Shown here: positions 16,201-24,202 of the stretch, piece by piece | Position numbering within the stretch: the first letter of the stretch is position 1 | How the letters are laid out: each line of letters opens with the position of its first letter | Source of the DNA: a virus | Virus record (IMG/VR): IMGVR_UViG_3300030202_002193 | Location: 1-64,000 of that record | Reading direction: 5' to 3' (one strand) | DNA: 64,000 nt | Program-made: the position numbers and the translations under genes | The notes under the pieces: generated by a model | The model's database searches: none | Told to the model about the DNA's origin: nothing | Seen by the model: only the letters and a program-made list of their open reading frames with translations

Positions 16201-19200
16201 CTGTTATCTGATAATCGTTGTAATCTCCTGTAGCAACTTCCGAACTAGAGAAGCAGGTTGCTAAAGAATGAAAATTAAAACATGAATATTTAAACATGGG
16301 TAAAACTCTTTCTTTAGAAATTATATTTTCAGGGTCTATTTGATTAAAAGCCCAATCTATAACCACTTCTGTTAATCTCATAAGAGAGAATCTTTTTAAT
16401 TCTGAAATAGTCCTATCTGCGGATTCAATAGAAGCAGAAGAATAATTAGAATCATTTAGTGTCAAAGTATTAGTTTTGCCTATTGTTCCTTCTTTAATAT
16501 CTGAAGATGAGGTTTCTATCGGGGTTTCTAATGCAAGGAAATTATAATTAGAAATATCTCTAGTGATAGGATAATCTTCTTGACCACTATACATCAAACT
16601 ATCATGTCTTTCTGAAGAGTATGGGTGTAGGTCTGAAGTGGCAAACAAAAACATTCTAGATACTTTGTAATCTAATAAATCTAAATGGTCTTTAGCAGTA
16701 AATATATTTTCGTGAGTACCCGCTACATCTGCTACGACATTAGTTATAGTGGGGTCGTGGGTAAATAGAACTCTTTGAGCAGAGGCCCCATTATGATGTA
16801 AGTCACTATCAAAAAATCTAGAACCATATACTGAAGTATTTCCTCTCGATTCGGGTAGTCGGTGAGTGCTAAAATCTGCGGAAGCATTCTTTCCTGTTTT
16901 TCCTACACCGATGATAGGATAATCTTCAGAGAAACTTTCTATGTAATTTCCTAATCCAAATCTATAGGAACTGGCATAATAAGGAACTTTACTCACGGTT
17001 TCTAAATAATACTCAGAAACATCCTTTATGTCAGTAGTGCTAGTAGTATTAATTCTGTTATAGTTTCCCTTTTCTAGATTTATTATTCTAAAATAAGGAG
17101 AACCATATTTTTCAGAATAGTAGAACTCATCGGCCCTATCCCCATAATAAAATGGGTAATTCATAGATAGGGTTTTGTAGAGACTATCCGAATTAACATG
17201 AGGGCTTAACAAAGATATTATTTTCCCCGTATGCAAATGGCCAGCATTTAATAGTGCTAGTTCGTGAGTTAATTTTCCTGTTTCTAAGAAAGTACTCTCT
17301 GCTAATATCTGTATAGTGTGAGTGCTAATAGTAGATGTCAATTTTCTATCCAAGTAGACATAAATGGTATCGTGGTCTGTATGGAGGGTCACTGTAATGA
17401 TTTTACCTAAGAAAACACCGTTAGCATAAACCGGTTTATTATGTAATTTTCTAGGACTAGCAGTAGTGGAAAGTAGAGCATCACTAGTAGTAGTTCCTCC
17501 CCCTGCATCTTTATCAATTGTAAAATAACTGTTACCCGAAGTACCTGTAGTACAAGCCCCTAAATCTGTAAAAGTAGTATCTTGAGTATTCGCAAAATTG
17601 ATATCTACTCTTCCTAAAGTTAAAGGAATGTATGGGGCAATTTCTACTAATTGCTTATTATCTAGATTTTTTATACTTAGTATAGAAAAATCAATTAGAG
17701 TGTTTACAGTGTCAAAGTTTTGATATGTTTTAATAGAAGCATTATCATCTAGTCTTGCTTGGAACATAGAATCACTTTTTATTTTTACAGTATCACTAAG
17801 ATAATATCCCAATGCCCTACTATCGTCACTTGCAGAAGTACCAATTAAAGTAGCAGATTCAGCACCGGCACTTGTAAGACTTTGGCCACTTTCGAAAAAT
17901 AATCCTTTATTAGAAGCCGCAGTTAAATCAGTACTAGTATTTTGGAATGAATTAGTAGAAAGAGCCTTATTAAACATATAATGTTTAGAAGTTGCCTTTG
18001 CTCCTACTGCCGCACTTGATGGACTACTAGTAGGGTCACTTTCTACTAAAGCATAGTTTTCTAAAGTAACTCTTGTACTGCTATTAACGGTAGCAATTTT
18101 TCCAACATAAGAAACATTAGCATGGTCTGTATGGTAAGCATACACATGAGTTCCAACATCAGTTGATTCAGAATATGCAGGTGAACCAGTACTATCAAAA
18201 TGGTGGGTAGAACTAAAATCAACAACCTTACTATCAAAAGAACATGTCAAGGATGGACTACCGGTAATTAAAGTCACATCATTAAATGGGCTATTACTAG
18301 AATAAATAATATCCTGAGAGTGTAGTGTGTTTTTATTTACTGCCGGAGAAAGCAACTTACTATAACCATTCCTCCCGCTTATATCTATAATTCTCTGACC
18401 GCTTTCTTGATAATAGTTTATATTTTCAATCGTACCATTGAACTTTTCTATTTCGATTTGGTAATCTCCACTTATCCAATCCAAGGCACTATTAGCCCCT
18501 GTGCCGTAACTTTTATTGGTAAAAGCCAAAGTCATTAATTTCTTTTCACTATCTACATTTGTGACTGTTGCCCGTATAAAAGAAAAGTCATCTGAAATTA
18601 AATTAATAAATAAGTTATCATATCGGTTAGGAACGAGAGGGAAATCGGTTAAAATAGTTCCATCGACCCTATTAAACGCCCTACGATATAACTTATCTCC
18701 TACAGAAATAGTTGGGTCAGATGAGAATAAAAATTCCCCTGAAACTCCATCAGTTTTATGATATTTATTTGTGTTTGTTTTAAGGGTAATAGGTTGGCTT
18801 GCTGGAGTTGTTCCTGTAGCCGCAGTAAATGTTCCAATAGAATTTATGATAAATAGCGTATTCCCAATCTTAATTTCGTCATTGGCATTCAAAAAATCTC
18901 CTAAATCATAGTCTGTAGTAAAAGTGTAGGTAGGAGAAGAAGCAGAAAGAACCTCTACATCTAAATCGAACCAATCATCTAAAGATGCACGATGTACTTT
19001 ATGTCTAATTCTATACGATTCATTTTCTGCAATTTTTTTATTTTGGATTCTAAACATATCTGCAACTTTGGTTTCTGCATATCCTCCTCTTTGTCCGTAG
19101 GACTCATAGATAATATTATCGAAAACACCAAACACTTCATTAGATTTATCGGGAGAATACTTGTAGTGTAAATATCTTCTTGGCCCCCTAAATTGTAAAG

Positions 19201-20293
19201 TTGTATGGGCATCGTCGTCATCTCTTCTAGCATTAGGAAATGCTTTATCATAGTCTGTGAAATCTAGAGCGTGAACAGTATGTGCTTCATTAGAAGTATT
19301 AGTTTGAGGTGCATCTAAAGTTTTTAGATTATCTACAACAGTGGCTCTTAAATTGTATCTACTATAGTCTACAATGTCTTCTGCATAAGATGTAGTTGTT
19401 AAGAAAGTAGTTGTTATACCTGCATCTAAATCTACCACCCCGCTAGAATTAGTTGTTTGGCAATAAGAATAATATTTAGTTTCATGATTTAATTGCCCAT
19501 CTTTATCCATAGACTCATCAAAGAAGTAAAATAAAGGACGGGAAACATGTAAATCAAATTGTAAATCCATTTTAATTCCAGCAGATATGGCCAAAGGATA
19601 GGTAGTTTTTGCTGGCCCCTTAAATAGCATAAACTTAGTTCCTTTAGAGATTTCTTCCCCTAATCTCGGCTCAAATTCAAAAGAGTCTCCCGTAATATCG
19701 CCACTAGTAACTTGAGTTACTTTAGCAAAGTGATGCAAGTTCTTATCATCCGAATGTAATAAAACAAAATAATGATAATTCGTGAAGTCGGAATCGCTAT
19801 AATTGGAAGTAGCGTCAATTAATTGGAATCCCTCTCCACTTTGAGCATCATAACATTTTATTCTATATCCTTCAGTATTCGCTAAGTTTTCTCTTTCTGT
19901 ATTAGCAGTAGATGTACCTACTTCTCTAAATTCCAAACTAGTGTTACTATCATCTCCAAAAATCCCTGTGTAGAGTCTATCAGTAGAAGATAAAGTCTTA
20001 GCCAAATTCATGTGAGGATTTGTCGGAACATCATAATTTACCGGAGTATAGTTCCACCCGCTTCCTACGGAACCTGTTGTCGCTTTACTCAAAGTTATTT
20101 GGCTACTACTATCAATACTCTTAATGAAAGTATTTTCTGGGATATTAGAATGTCCCGTAACTTTCATCCCTACAGTTAAATTAGTTGTGCCTACAGAAGT
20201 AACTGTAGCAGTAGAACCACTAGCAGTTCCACTAAAACCGTTATAATATTCCTTCCATTTTCCGGTAGCAAGTATATTTAGCCTATCGCTCAT
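13283..20293 (-). CDS. Giant tail-tip protein (2336 residues), hub/adhesin
   Basis: Largest gene in the window, over 7 kb. Mostly low-charge, beta-rich, Ser/Thr/Asn/Asp/Tyr-rich sequence typical of secreted or virion adhesins. Near the N-terminus it has GSTATVTSVGTTNLTVGMKV followed by a strand-rich repeat, and the same short module recurs around residue 1350 (ITHPSNTSIKAGMPVQGSGI). The last 300 residues look like a tail-hub domain (GDNVRLNITVGHTNISQLRAGDVVQ...YIVLQIEHSFTGMLKLELGKY), as in baseplate hub proteins. It probably forms the tail tip and contacts the host. ATG has GAGGTGG upstream; its stop overlaps the next gene. Confidence 0.65.
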   Translation of the reverse strand: MSDRLNILATGKWKEYYNGFSGTASGSTATVTSVGTTNLTVGMKVTGHSNIPENTFIKSIDSSSQITLSKATTGSVGSGWNYTPVNYDVPTNPHMNLAKTLSSTDRLYTGIFGDDSNTSLEFREVGTSTANTERENLANTEGYRIKCYDAQSGEGFQLIDATSNYSDSDFTNYHYFVLLHSDDKNLHHFAKVTQVTSGDITGDSFEFEPRLGEEISKGTKFMLFKGPAKTTYPLAISAGIKMDLQFDLHVSRPLFYFFDESMDKDGQLNHETKYYSYCQTTNSSGVVDLDAGITTTFLTTTSYAEDIVDYSRYNLRATVVDNLKTLDAPQTNTSNEAHTVHALDFTDYDKAFPNARRDDDDAHTTLQFRGPRRYLHYKYSPDKSNEVFGVFDNIIYESYGQRGGYAETKVADMFRIQNKKIAENESYRIRHKVHRASLDDWFDLDVEVLSASSPTYTFTTDYDLGDFLNANDEIKIGNTLFIINSIGTFTAATGTTPASQPITLKTNTNKYHKTDGVSGEFLFSSDPTISVGDKLYRRAFNRVDGTILTDFPLVPNRYDNLFINLISDDFSFIRATVTNVDSEKKLMTLAFTNKSYGTGANSALDWISGDYQIEIEKFNGTIENINYYQESGQRIIDISGRNGYSKLLSPAVNKNTLHSQDIIYSSNSPFNDVTLITGSPSLTCSFDSKVVDFSSTHHFDSTGSPAYSESTDVGTHVYAYHTDHANVSYVGKIATVNSSTRVTLENYALVESDPTSSPSSAAVGAKATSKHYMFNKALSTNSFQNTSTDLTAASNKGLFFESGQSLTSAGAESATLIGTSASDDSRALGYYLSDTVKIKSDSMFQARLDDNASIKTYQNFDTVNTLIDFSILSIKNLDNKQLVEIAPYIPLTLGRVDINFANTQDTTFTDLGACTTGTSGNSYFTIDKDAGGGTTTSDALLSTTASPRKLHNKPVYANGVFLGKIITVTLHTDHDTIYVYLDRKLTSTISTHTIQILAESTFLETGKLTHELALLNAGHLHTGKIISLLSPHVNSDSLYKTLSMNYPFYYGDRADEFYYSEKYGSPYFRIINLEKGNYNRINTTSTTDIKDVSEYYLETVSKVPYYASSYRFGLGNYIESFSEDYPIIGVGKTGKNASADFSTHRLPESRGNTSVYGSRFFDSDLHHNGASAQRVLFTHDPTITNVVADVAGTHENIFTAKDHLDLLDYKVSRMFLFATSDLHPYSSERHDSLMYSGQEDYPITRDISNYNFLALETPIETSSSDIKEGTIGKTNTLTLNDSNYSSASIESADRTISELKRFSLMRLTEVVIDWAFNQIDPENIISKERVLPMFKYSCFNFHSLATCFSSSEVATGDYNDYQITGCSYNNGTTITHPSNTSIKAGMPVQGSGIPLGATISSITDATHFELSETTTGGSLSSQTLTFGSYIATDTSVNPSTILAPPRTIIADSNGRYIGEHAATEGSGSSWKIILMDKARKTNGTSYFAGTLFLLDEMRNFNGTAHQDMVPTIRGHGKGDTFVKIKEEVHMMKSIVMNDVGNPSGAAHYGHGTSSAWYRENAEHLDTAALGSAEKSFNTYLPIDLDSTSIFGDTSEAASQITDHPYQLFGTWHGSLGEPDSNDAAGNECLYNPFLPIFLDRFNVEDGGGSLVSKGTVGGPVESISFRSSQNAGTDFCLVGMGLLNDFAEHEDGIGSHANRTYAKDADGVMMGFKPRLYLETGSPYGNKAAGNRDIYHYVIELDTDVTSITFFDEDDTDAATGDGVNSRPFANINRKSLRLMNDLTGCYLVSEKGKYYDDEFVVQTYSGLLANTPSLNEQTPNIIAYVISHEIDTTNTVERHILTLDTEIVTDFYRVMQPNHVCFYKHSPKKIRLNTLSSAYTKISGEDGCYEPSEINSYMVRDTSGGRSFTRFHNTGGREAALSMYVAIDTDAQSDSSFIVQRLPDKMESLLTPNSDFVVAVSDGDNVYKTSMTYKDNGDDIGHFLSFDKMEETLGVASISETLTLTVNGELSSNAKRGMIGSVANICYEGDDLVNDLLESNDIEFASEDSSFPYFLAPNYKGIDLFSAINLILNKKEKTLLEKPATTTVYDPKESTFSLVNKTSTSNFPKVLLSDDGSHQIFEYSKAKSLFDFYNEIIVYGKVHKGIRKDLRSIQRVGRKTLEVYEKDLTSQEAVNERAGELLRVHSGDNVRLNITVGHTNISQLRAGDVVQVELRKEGVELDDYIVLQIEHSFTGMLKLELGKYSKQLEDRFSELLAANKKIHADIRAKEFDERSVSYDLLDSFNIKVSKLLVRKVSSTGGTTLGFGSALNTSTTPMGFSGGSTDTITNLVEEEY

Positions 20294-21426
20294 AAGTCCA
20301 CCTCTTCGAATCTAAAGTAAAATAATGTATTGTCAAAATTAGGTAGGAGATTAAACACTCCTTTGAATTCCTTTCTAGCGACATTCATCATAGACATTTC
20401 GTGAATCTCTCCCATGAATTGTTTATTTGTGGTTGCAGAACCAGCACCCGTAGCCCCTGTACCATTCGCCCCTATGTAGGAATCTTCCCTAGCAAATGAA
20501 AAAGTAGCATCTGTAGAATGGGTATCTGTTTTAATGTTTCTACCGTTCAAGAAGATACTTAGTTTTCTATTTGATGCGTTAAAGGTACAGGCAACATGAA
20601 AAGTATCTTCAGTATAAATTGCCATTTGTTCATCTTTAATATATAGATTAGTTCCATCATCTATGCTAGTAGAATAGGAAGTAGTTAGTACAACAGATTG
20701 ACTTCCAGTAGAACCTCCTAGAGTATTAATTGTGCCTAGCGAAACAATCTCCCCTCCACTAACAATAAACACTTCTTGTTTATTGCCCGCAAACAAATCT
20801 GCGGCTTCGCTTGTGGTGAAATTAGTTCCACTATGACTAGAAATGGTAGCAACCTTTTTGTATTTTTTTCTGCCATCTGCATCTACAAATATACCATTCG
20901 TATGAGTAAATTGCCTACCGTTTCTAGCAGGTAAAATTATTTCATCAGTAGTATAAGTTTCAGTACTGCTTCCTAACTTTAGTCTAACTCTAATCTTATA
21001 TCTAGCAGGTTCGTTTTCGTTATGTAAAGTAGAATTAACTAAAGATATTTGAAAATTAGTATTATAAAATAACATCATTTCGTGTGTTAATCTAGCAGTT
21101 CTTGAAAGATATTTTTCACTTTGGTAATTGGCTTCATTTCCGGCAGTATAGACCGATTGAGAAAGTGCTGGCATAACTTTGTTACTACTATATGTTGGGC
21201 GGGTTCTTGAAGAATAAGTGCCATGACCGTTTATTTCATATGGCGTAATTATTGATTCAAAGGTAAATGAATCTTCATGCGCCCACAATCCGTAGGCTAC
21301 ATCGTTTGCAGTAGAAGAATCTCCTCCGGAATCTGCTACATTGTCACTGTAGCCTATCTTAACATGTCCGTTACACATAACAGGAAAAACCAACGCCCGT
21401 TGTTTTCCTGTAAGTATCTCATACAT
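20290..21426 (-). CDS. LamG/concanavalin-like lectin tail protein
   Basis: 378 residues. The second half has the LamG-type jelly-roll signature: FHVACTFNASNRKLSIFLNG, a strand with SYIGANGTG, and FMGEIHEMSMMNVARKEF, the pattern of carbohydrate-binding concanavalin-like domains. The first half is beta-rich (FTFESIITPYEINGHGTYSS). Located between the giant tail-tip gene and the presumed distal tail protein, so likely a tail-tip glycan-binding subunit. ATGA overlap with the next gene. Ligand unknown. Confidence 0.65.
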   Translation of the reverse strand: MYEILTGKQRALVFPVMCNGHVKIGYSDNVADSGGDSSTANDVAYGLWAHEDSFTFESIITPYEINGHGTYSSRTRPTYSSNKVMPALSQSVYTAGNEANYQSEKYLSRTARLTHEMMLFYNTNFQISLVNSTLHNENEPARYKIRVRLKLGSSTETYTTDEIILPARNGRQFTHTNGIFVDADGRKKYKKVATISSHSGTNFTTSEAADLFAGNKQEVFIVSGGEIVSLGTINTLGGSTGSQSVVLTTSYSTSIDDGTNLYIKDEQMAIYTEDTFHVACTFNASNRKLSIFLNGRNIKTDTHSTDATFSFAREDSYIGANGTGATGAGSATTNKQFMGEIHEMSMMNVARKEFKGVFNLLPNFDNTLFYFRFEEVDL

Positions 21427-21435
21427 TTAATCACC

Positions 21436-22059
21436 TCAAGGGAATACTGTTGCTACTTCAAATTGCATATTAAATGAAACCTCTACAGTATCAGAAGTAA
21501 AATCACAACCGAACTGTCTAATAAATCCTTTAACTCCGTCCGAAGTAGAAGAAGTAGGAAAGGCACTAGGCATAGGAACTAAGTAATTATCTAATTCATT
21601 GGCTTCTCCCCTAGAATGAAAAGTCCAAGGAATATTTCTTTCTGTAACTTGTGTAAAGGTTTCATCCACTGTAGAAGGAATCAAAAAGACTAATTCATCA
21701 AATGCTTGATGTATTGCTGCTCCTGTAGAATCTACTCCCGAAGCAATCATTTGAGCAATTTCGTGAGCAGTATAATTTAATGCTGCATTACCTGCATCAA
21801 ATATCGTATTATGACCACCCTTTCCATTTTTAGTTATTGTAGCGGGCATAATAAAACCTTGAAGGGTAATGGTTTTACTAGACATTCCTAAATCCAAAGC
21901 CGCAGTAGTCGCTTCTCCAAAAGTTAAACCGCTTACTGGAACCGGAAGAGAAGGTATTTGTTTATCAGTAGAAATACTAACGCTAGTAACATTTAGAGGG
22001 ATTACATTTTGCGTTAAACTTCCTTTATTTGCTTTAGTTTTTAGATATACATAACTCAT
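21436..22059 (-). CDS. Putative distal tail/baseplate protein
   Basis: 207 residues, beta-rich (SVSISTDKQIPSLPVPVSG; LGMSSKTITLQGFIMPATIT; VEVSFNMQFEVATVFP). It follows the tape-measure gene by five bases, the place where the distal tail protein lies in siphoviruses, and the C-terminal strand rich in aliphatic residues fits such a ring subunit. No defining motif, so the call is positional. Start ATG has GGGGTGA upstream. Confidence 0.5.
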   Translation of the reverse strand: MSYVYLKTKANKGSLTQNVIPLNVTSVSISTDKQIPSLPVPVSGLTFGEATTAALDLGMSSKTITLQGFIMPATITKNGKGGHNTIFDAGNAALNYTAHEIAQMIASGVDSTGAAIHQAFDELVFLIPSTVDETFTQVTERNIPWTFHSRGEANELDNYLVPMPSAFPTSSTSDGVKGFIRQFGCDFTSDTVEVSFNMQFEVATVFP

Positions 22060-22063
22060 TTAA

Positions 22064-23467
22064 TCACCCCAATGTTCTAGAAGAAGTACTTCTATTAATT
22101 TTATTATTTACCATATCCCCTATCTTATTTGCGATTCTTCTCATTTCTCCATCGGAAGTATCTCTAGCATTAATGGTAATGTTGATATTAGTAACGCCAC
22201 CGCCACCGCCAACCATACTCCTACTTTTTCTATTAGAATGTACTTTAGAACCTGCTGGAAGATTTACTAGTTCCGGACCCTTTTCTCCTACAAGAGCCAT
22301 TCCTCCATGAGAAGTACCTCCAGCATGGAAAACATCCCAATCGGATAGTTTATCCCAAAGCCACATTGCTATAACCATTACTCCTCCGATTATAATTGCT
22401 GGTAGAAGTATTGGTAGACCATACATCCATAATACCATAGCGGCCAAAGCACCTAAAGCAATTAAAGCCCATTGTTGCCAACTTAACCCCTTAAACCAAT
22501 CAATAGCCGCATTCCAAGCATCTTCAGCAAGTTGAGCCAAAGCAGAAAGACCTCCCATTAAAACAGTATATCCAAACTTTAGCAAGATATATGCACCGGC
22601 TACTAGTAAATCTAACATTGCAAATGCTAAATCTAAAAGAGAAGCATCTCCCATAAAGAAATCAAATATAGTAGAGAAACTTTCCCAAACAGTATCTATG
22701 GCAGTTGATATACTTTCAAAAAATCCTTCGAATGGTTCTATGAATCCAGTGTATAGAGACTGAACAGTACTCCAAAAAACCTTGAGGAATGTGCCTACTG
22801 CCATTATAACTAACATGGAAATAATAAAGAAGTTGAAGGCTTTAGATAATATAGTTCTTGCTAATTTCATAACTCCTAAAATAAGCCCCCCACTTTTACC
22901 AATCCAAGTAAATTTATTTCTTTTAAGCCAAGACAAAGCATTTCCACCTTTTTCTCTAGCACCTTTTCCAAAGGCCTGAATTTGGTCTAATCTTTTATTA
23001 ACTGCTTCTTTACGCCGACCAGCAAATCCTTTAGCCCCAACTCTAATACTTGTGGATTTATCGTCCATAATTCCTTTTATTCCTATTTGTTTGAAATCGC
23101 TTACCAAGCCCTTCATTCCCTTACCCATACTTTCGAAAGAAGGTATGTTTAGTTTTTCTGCAAAATTAGGGATTTTTAGTTTAGATAATTGCTTAATGCC
23201 TTTTCCTAGTAAAGAATTTTTTTTCATTATTTGTCCCATAGTAGTATCGTAAACCTTTCCTGTTGAAAGTAAACCGGTCTTGAATTTATTCAATATTGTA
23301 AAACTGCCCCTAAAGGTATAAAGAAAACTTTTAGCAAATCCCTTAAACCCGTCTTGGGCATTCATAAAGCCCGAAACCGCTTTACCTGCTTTAGTAAGTA
23401 CGCCTTCGTATTTTTCAGCAGCCTTTTCTGCCTTTTTCATGTCTTCTATCATTCTTTCAAAAGACAT
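22064..23467 (-). CDS. Tail tape-measure protein
   Basis: 467 residues. Helical, Lys-rich N-terminal half; several hydrophobic segments in the middle (FNFFIISMLVIMAVGTFLKV; GAYILLKFGYTVLMGGLSAL; LPILLPAIIIGGVMVIAMWL); and the tape-measure C-terminal signature HGGMALVGEKGPELVNLPAG followed by SKVHSNRKSRSM. It sits directly downstream of the tail chaperone pair, exactly as in lambda-like tails. If the usual length relation of about 0.15 nm per residue holds, the tail would be short, about 70 nm (inference). Confidence 0.88.
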   Translation of the reverse strand: MSFERMIEDMKKAEKAAEKYEGVLTKAGKAVSGFMNAQDGFKGFAKSFLYTFRGSFTILNKFKTGLLSTGKVYDTTMGQIMKKNSLLGKGIKQLSKLKIPNFAEKLNIPSFESMGKGMKGLVSDFKQIGIKGIMDDKSTSIRVGAKGFAGRRKEAVNKRLDQIQAFGKGAREKGGNALSWLKRNKFTWIGKSGGLILGVMKLARTILSKAFNFFIISMLVIMAVGTFLKVFWSTVQSLYTGFIEPFEGFFESISTAIDTVWESFSTIFDFFMGDASLLDLAFAMLDLLVAGAYILLKFGYTVLMGGLSALAQLAEDAWNAAIDWFKGLSWQQWALIALGALAAMVLWMYGLPILLPAIIIGGVMVIAMWLWDKLSDWDVFHAGGTSHGGMALVGEKGPELVNLPAGSKVHSNRKSRSMVGGGGGVTNINITINARDTSDGEMRRIANKIGDMVNNKINRSTSSRTLG

Positions 23468-23471
23468 ACTA

Positions 23472-23678
23472 TCACTTCATTTTCTTGGTTTGCTTTTGCA
23501 TTTCTTCCGCTTTAATTTCTTCAACGATTCCATGTATTGCTAATAAATCCTGTACTAATTGGGCTGGCATCTGATAAATTTCTAATGGGCTTATCCCTAA
23601 CGCTTGTGCCAAGGAGTAGACGACTAAGAGGCTTCCTGTTTGGGCATCTGCTTTTCCAGCCCTAATGTTTCGCCTCAT
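23472..23678 (-). CDS. Tail-assembly chaperone, downstream (T-like) frame
   Basis: 68-residue frame, helical (LLVVYSLAQALGISPLEIYQ; AQLVQDLLAIHGIVEEI). It can be read alone from ATG 23678, which overlaps the upstream stop, or as the C-terminal part of a fusion made by -1 frameshifting at 23684-23690. Its upstream in-frame codons CGA GTA have no stop, so the two frames join cleanly. In lambda the equivalent GT fusion is the chaperone that loads tail-tube protein on the tape measure. It ends four bases before the tape-measure gene. Confidence 0.75.
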   Translation of the reverse strand: MRRNIRAGKADAQTGSLLVVYSLAQALGISPLEIYQMPAQLVQDLLAIHGIVEEIKAEEMQKQTKKMK

Positions 23679-24043
23679 TACTCGTTTTTTTCTTCATCCC
23701 CCGACATTAATTCGAAAGGATTAGGCATCACTTCTTTTATTTGATTCCCTACAAAGGGAGTGAGTCTGATTAAATCAACCGTGGATAGGCTCGGTTCAGT
23801 TCTTTCTATGAAGTTCTCAATCATATAACGATACATTGCATTCAAATCCAAATCAAAAGTTTGGCTTTTTGCATCAATGTTCATTAAGGAATTAGCGGCC
23901 TTTTCTACTTCTAGCCAAGTCGGTTCCTTAATCCAAATCTTTAGGTATTCGTCACTATCCGGTGCTACTTGAATCCAGTGGCACTTTGCTTCTGTGAGTG
24001 CAAACATTACACTCTTGTTACTTACTATTTTTTTGTTTAACAT
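23678..24043 (-). CDS. Tail-assembly chaperone, upstream (G-like) protein
   Basis: 121 residues from ATG 24043 (a GTG three codons upstream is possible; AGGTGG precedes the ATG). Mixed alpha/beta with an acidic C-terminus (FELMSGDEEKNE). It lies between the tail-tube and tape-measure genes, as lambda G does. Its last codons contain the slippery heptamer A-AAA-AAC in the correct phase, so a fraction of ribosomes should make a fusion of about 190 residues with the 68-residue frame. No family can be named from the sequence alone; synteny and the slip site give the call. Confidence 0.75.
   Translation of the reverse strand: MLNKKIVSNKSVMFALTEAKCHWIQVAPDSDEYLKIWIKEPTWLEVEKAANSLMNIDAKSQTFDLDLNAMYRYMIENFIERTEPSLSTVDLIRLTPFVGNQIKEVMPNPFELMSGDEEKNE
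23684..23690 (-). promoter_or_regulatory. -1 programmed ribosomal frameshift site (A AAA AAC)
   Basis: On the minus strand the codons GAA AAA AAC GAG TAA end the G-like gene. The heptamer A-AAA-AAC has the X-XXY-YYZ phase needed for tandem -1 slippage. Slippage continues CGA GTA ATG AGG, in frame with the downstream 68-residue protein, bypassing the stop. This is the arrangement known for tail chaperones of many long-tailed phages. A downstream pseudoknot was not identified. Confidence 0.75.
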
Positions 24044-24092
24044 ATCTTCCACCTACTAAACCAACAAACGAACAAACGGTGTTGGTGGAATA

Positions 24093-24197
24093 TCATTCTG
24101 TAGTTTCTTCTTTAATTACCTCTTTCTTTGGTCGGCCCTTTTTCTTAGATTCAGATTTTCTTTTTTCTGCTAATTTTCTTTTTTCGTACATATCCAT
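24093..24197 (-). CDS. 34-residue basic peptide with AT-hook-like GRPKK
   Basis: Very basic short frame (MDMYEKRKLAEKRKSESKKK, then GRPKKEVIKEETTE) between the tail-tube and chaperone genes. The KKGRPKK core is an AT-hook-like minor-groove motif. ATG 24197 follows GGGTGATTTTG and lies just after the tail-tube stop. Could be a virion DNA-binding peptide or a spurious frame; the ribosome-binding site and tight spacing favour a gene. Confidence 0.5.
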   Translation of the reverse strand: MDMYEKRKLAEKRKSESKKKGRPKKEVIKEETTE

Positions 24198-24202
24198 CAA
24201 AA

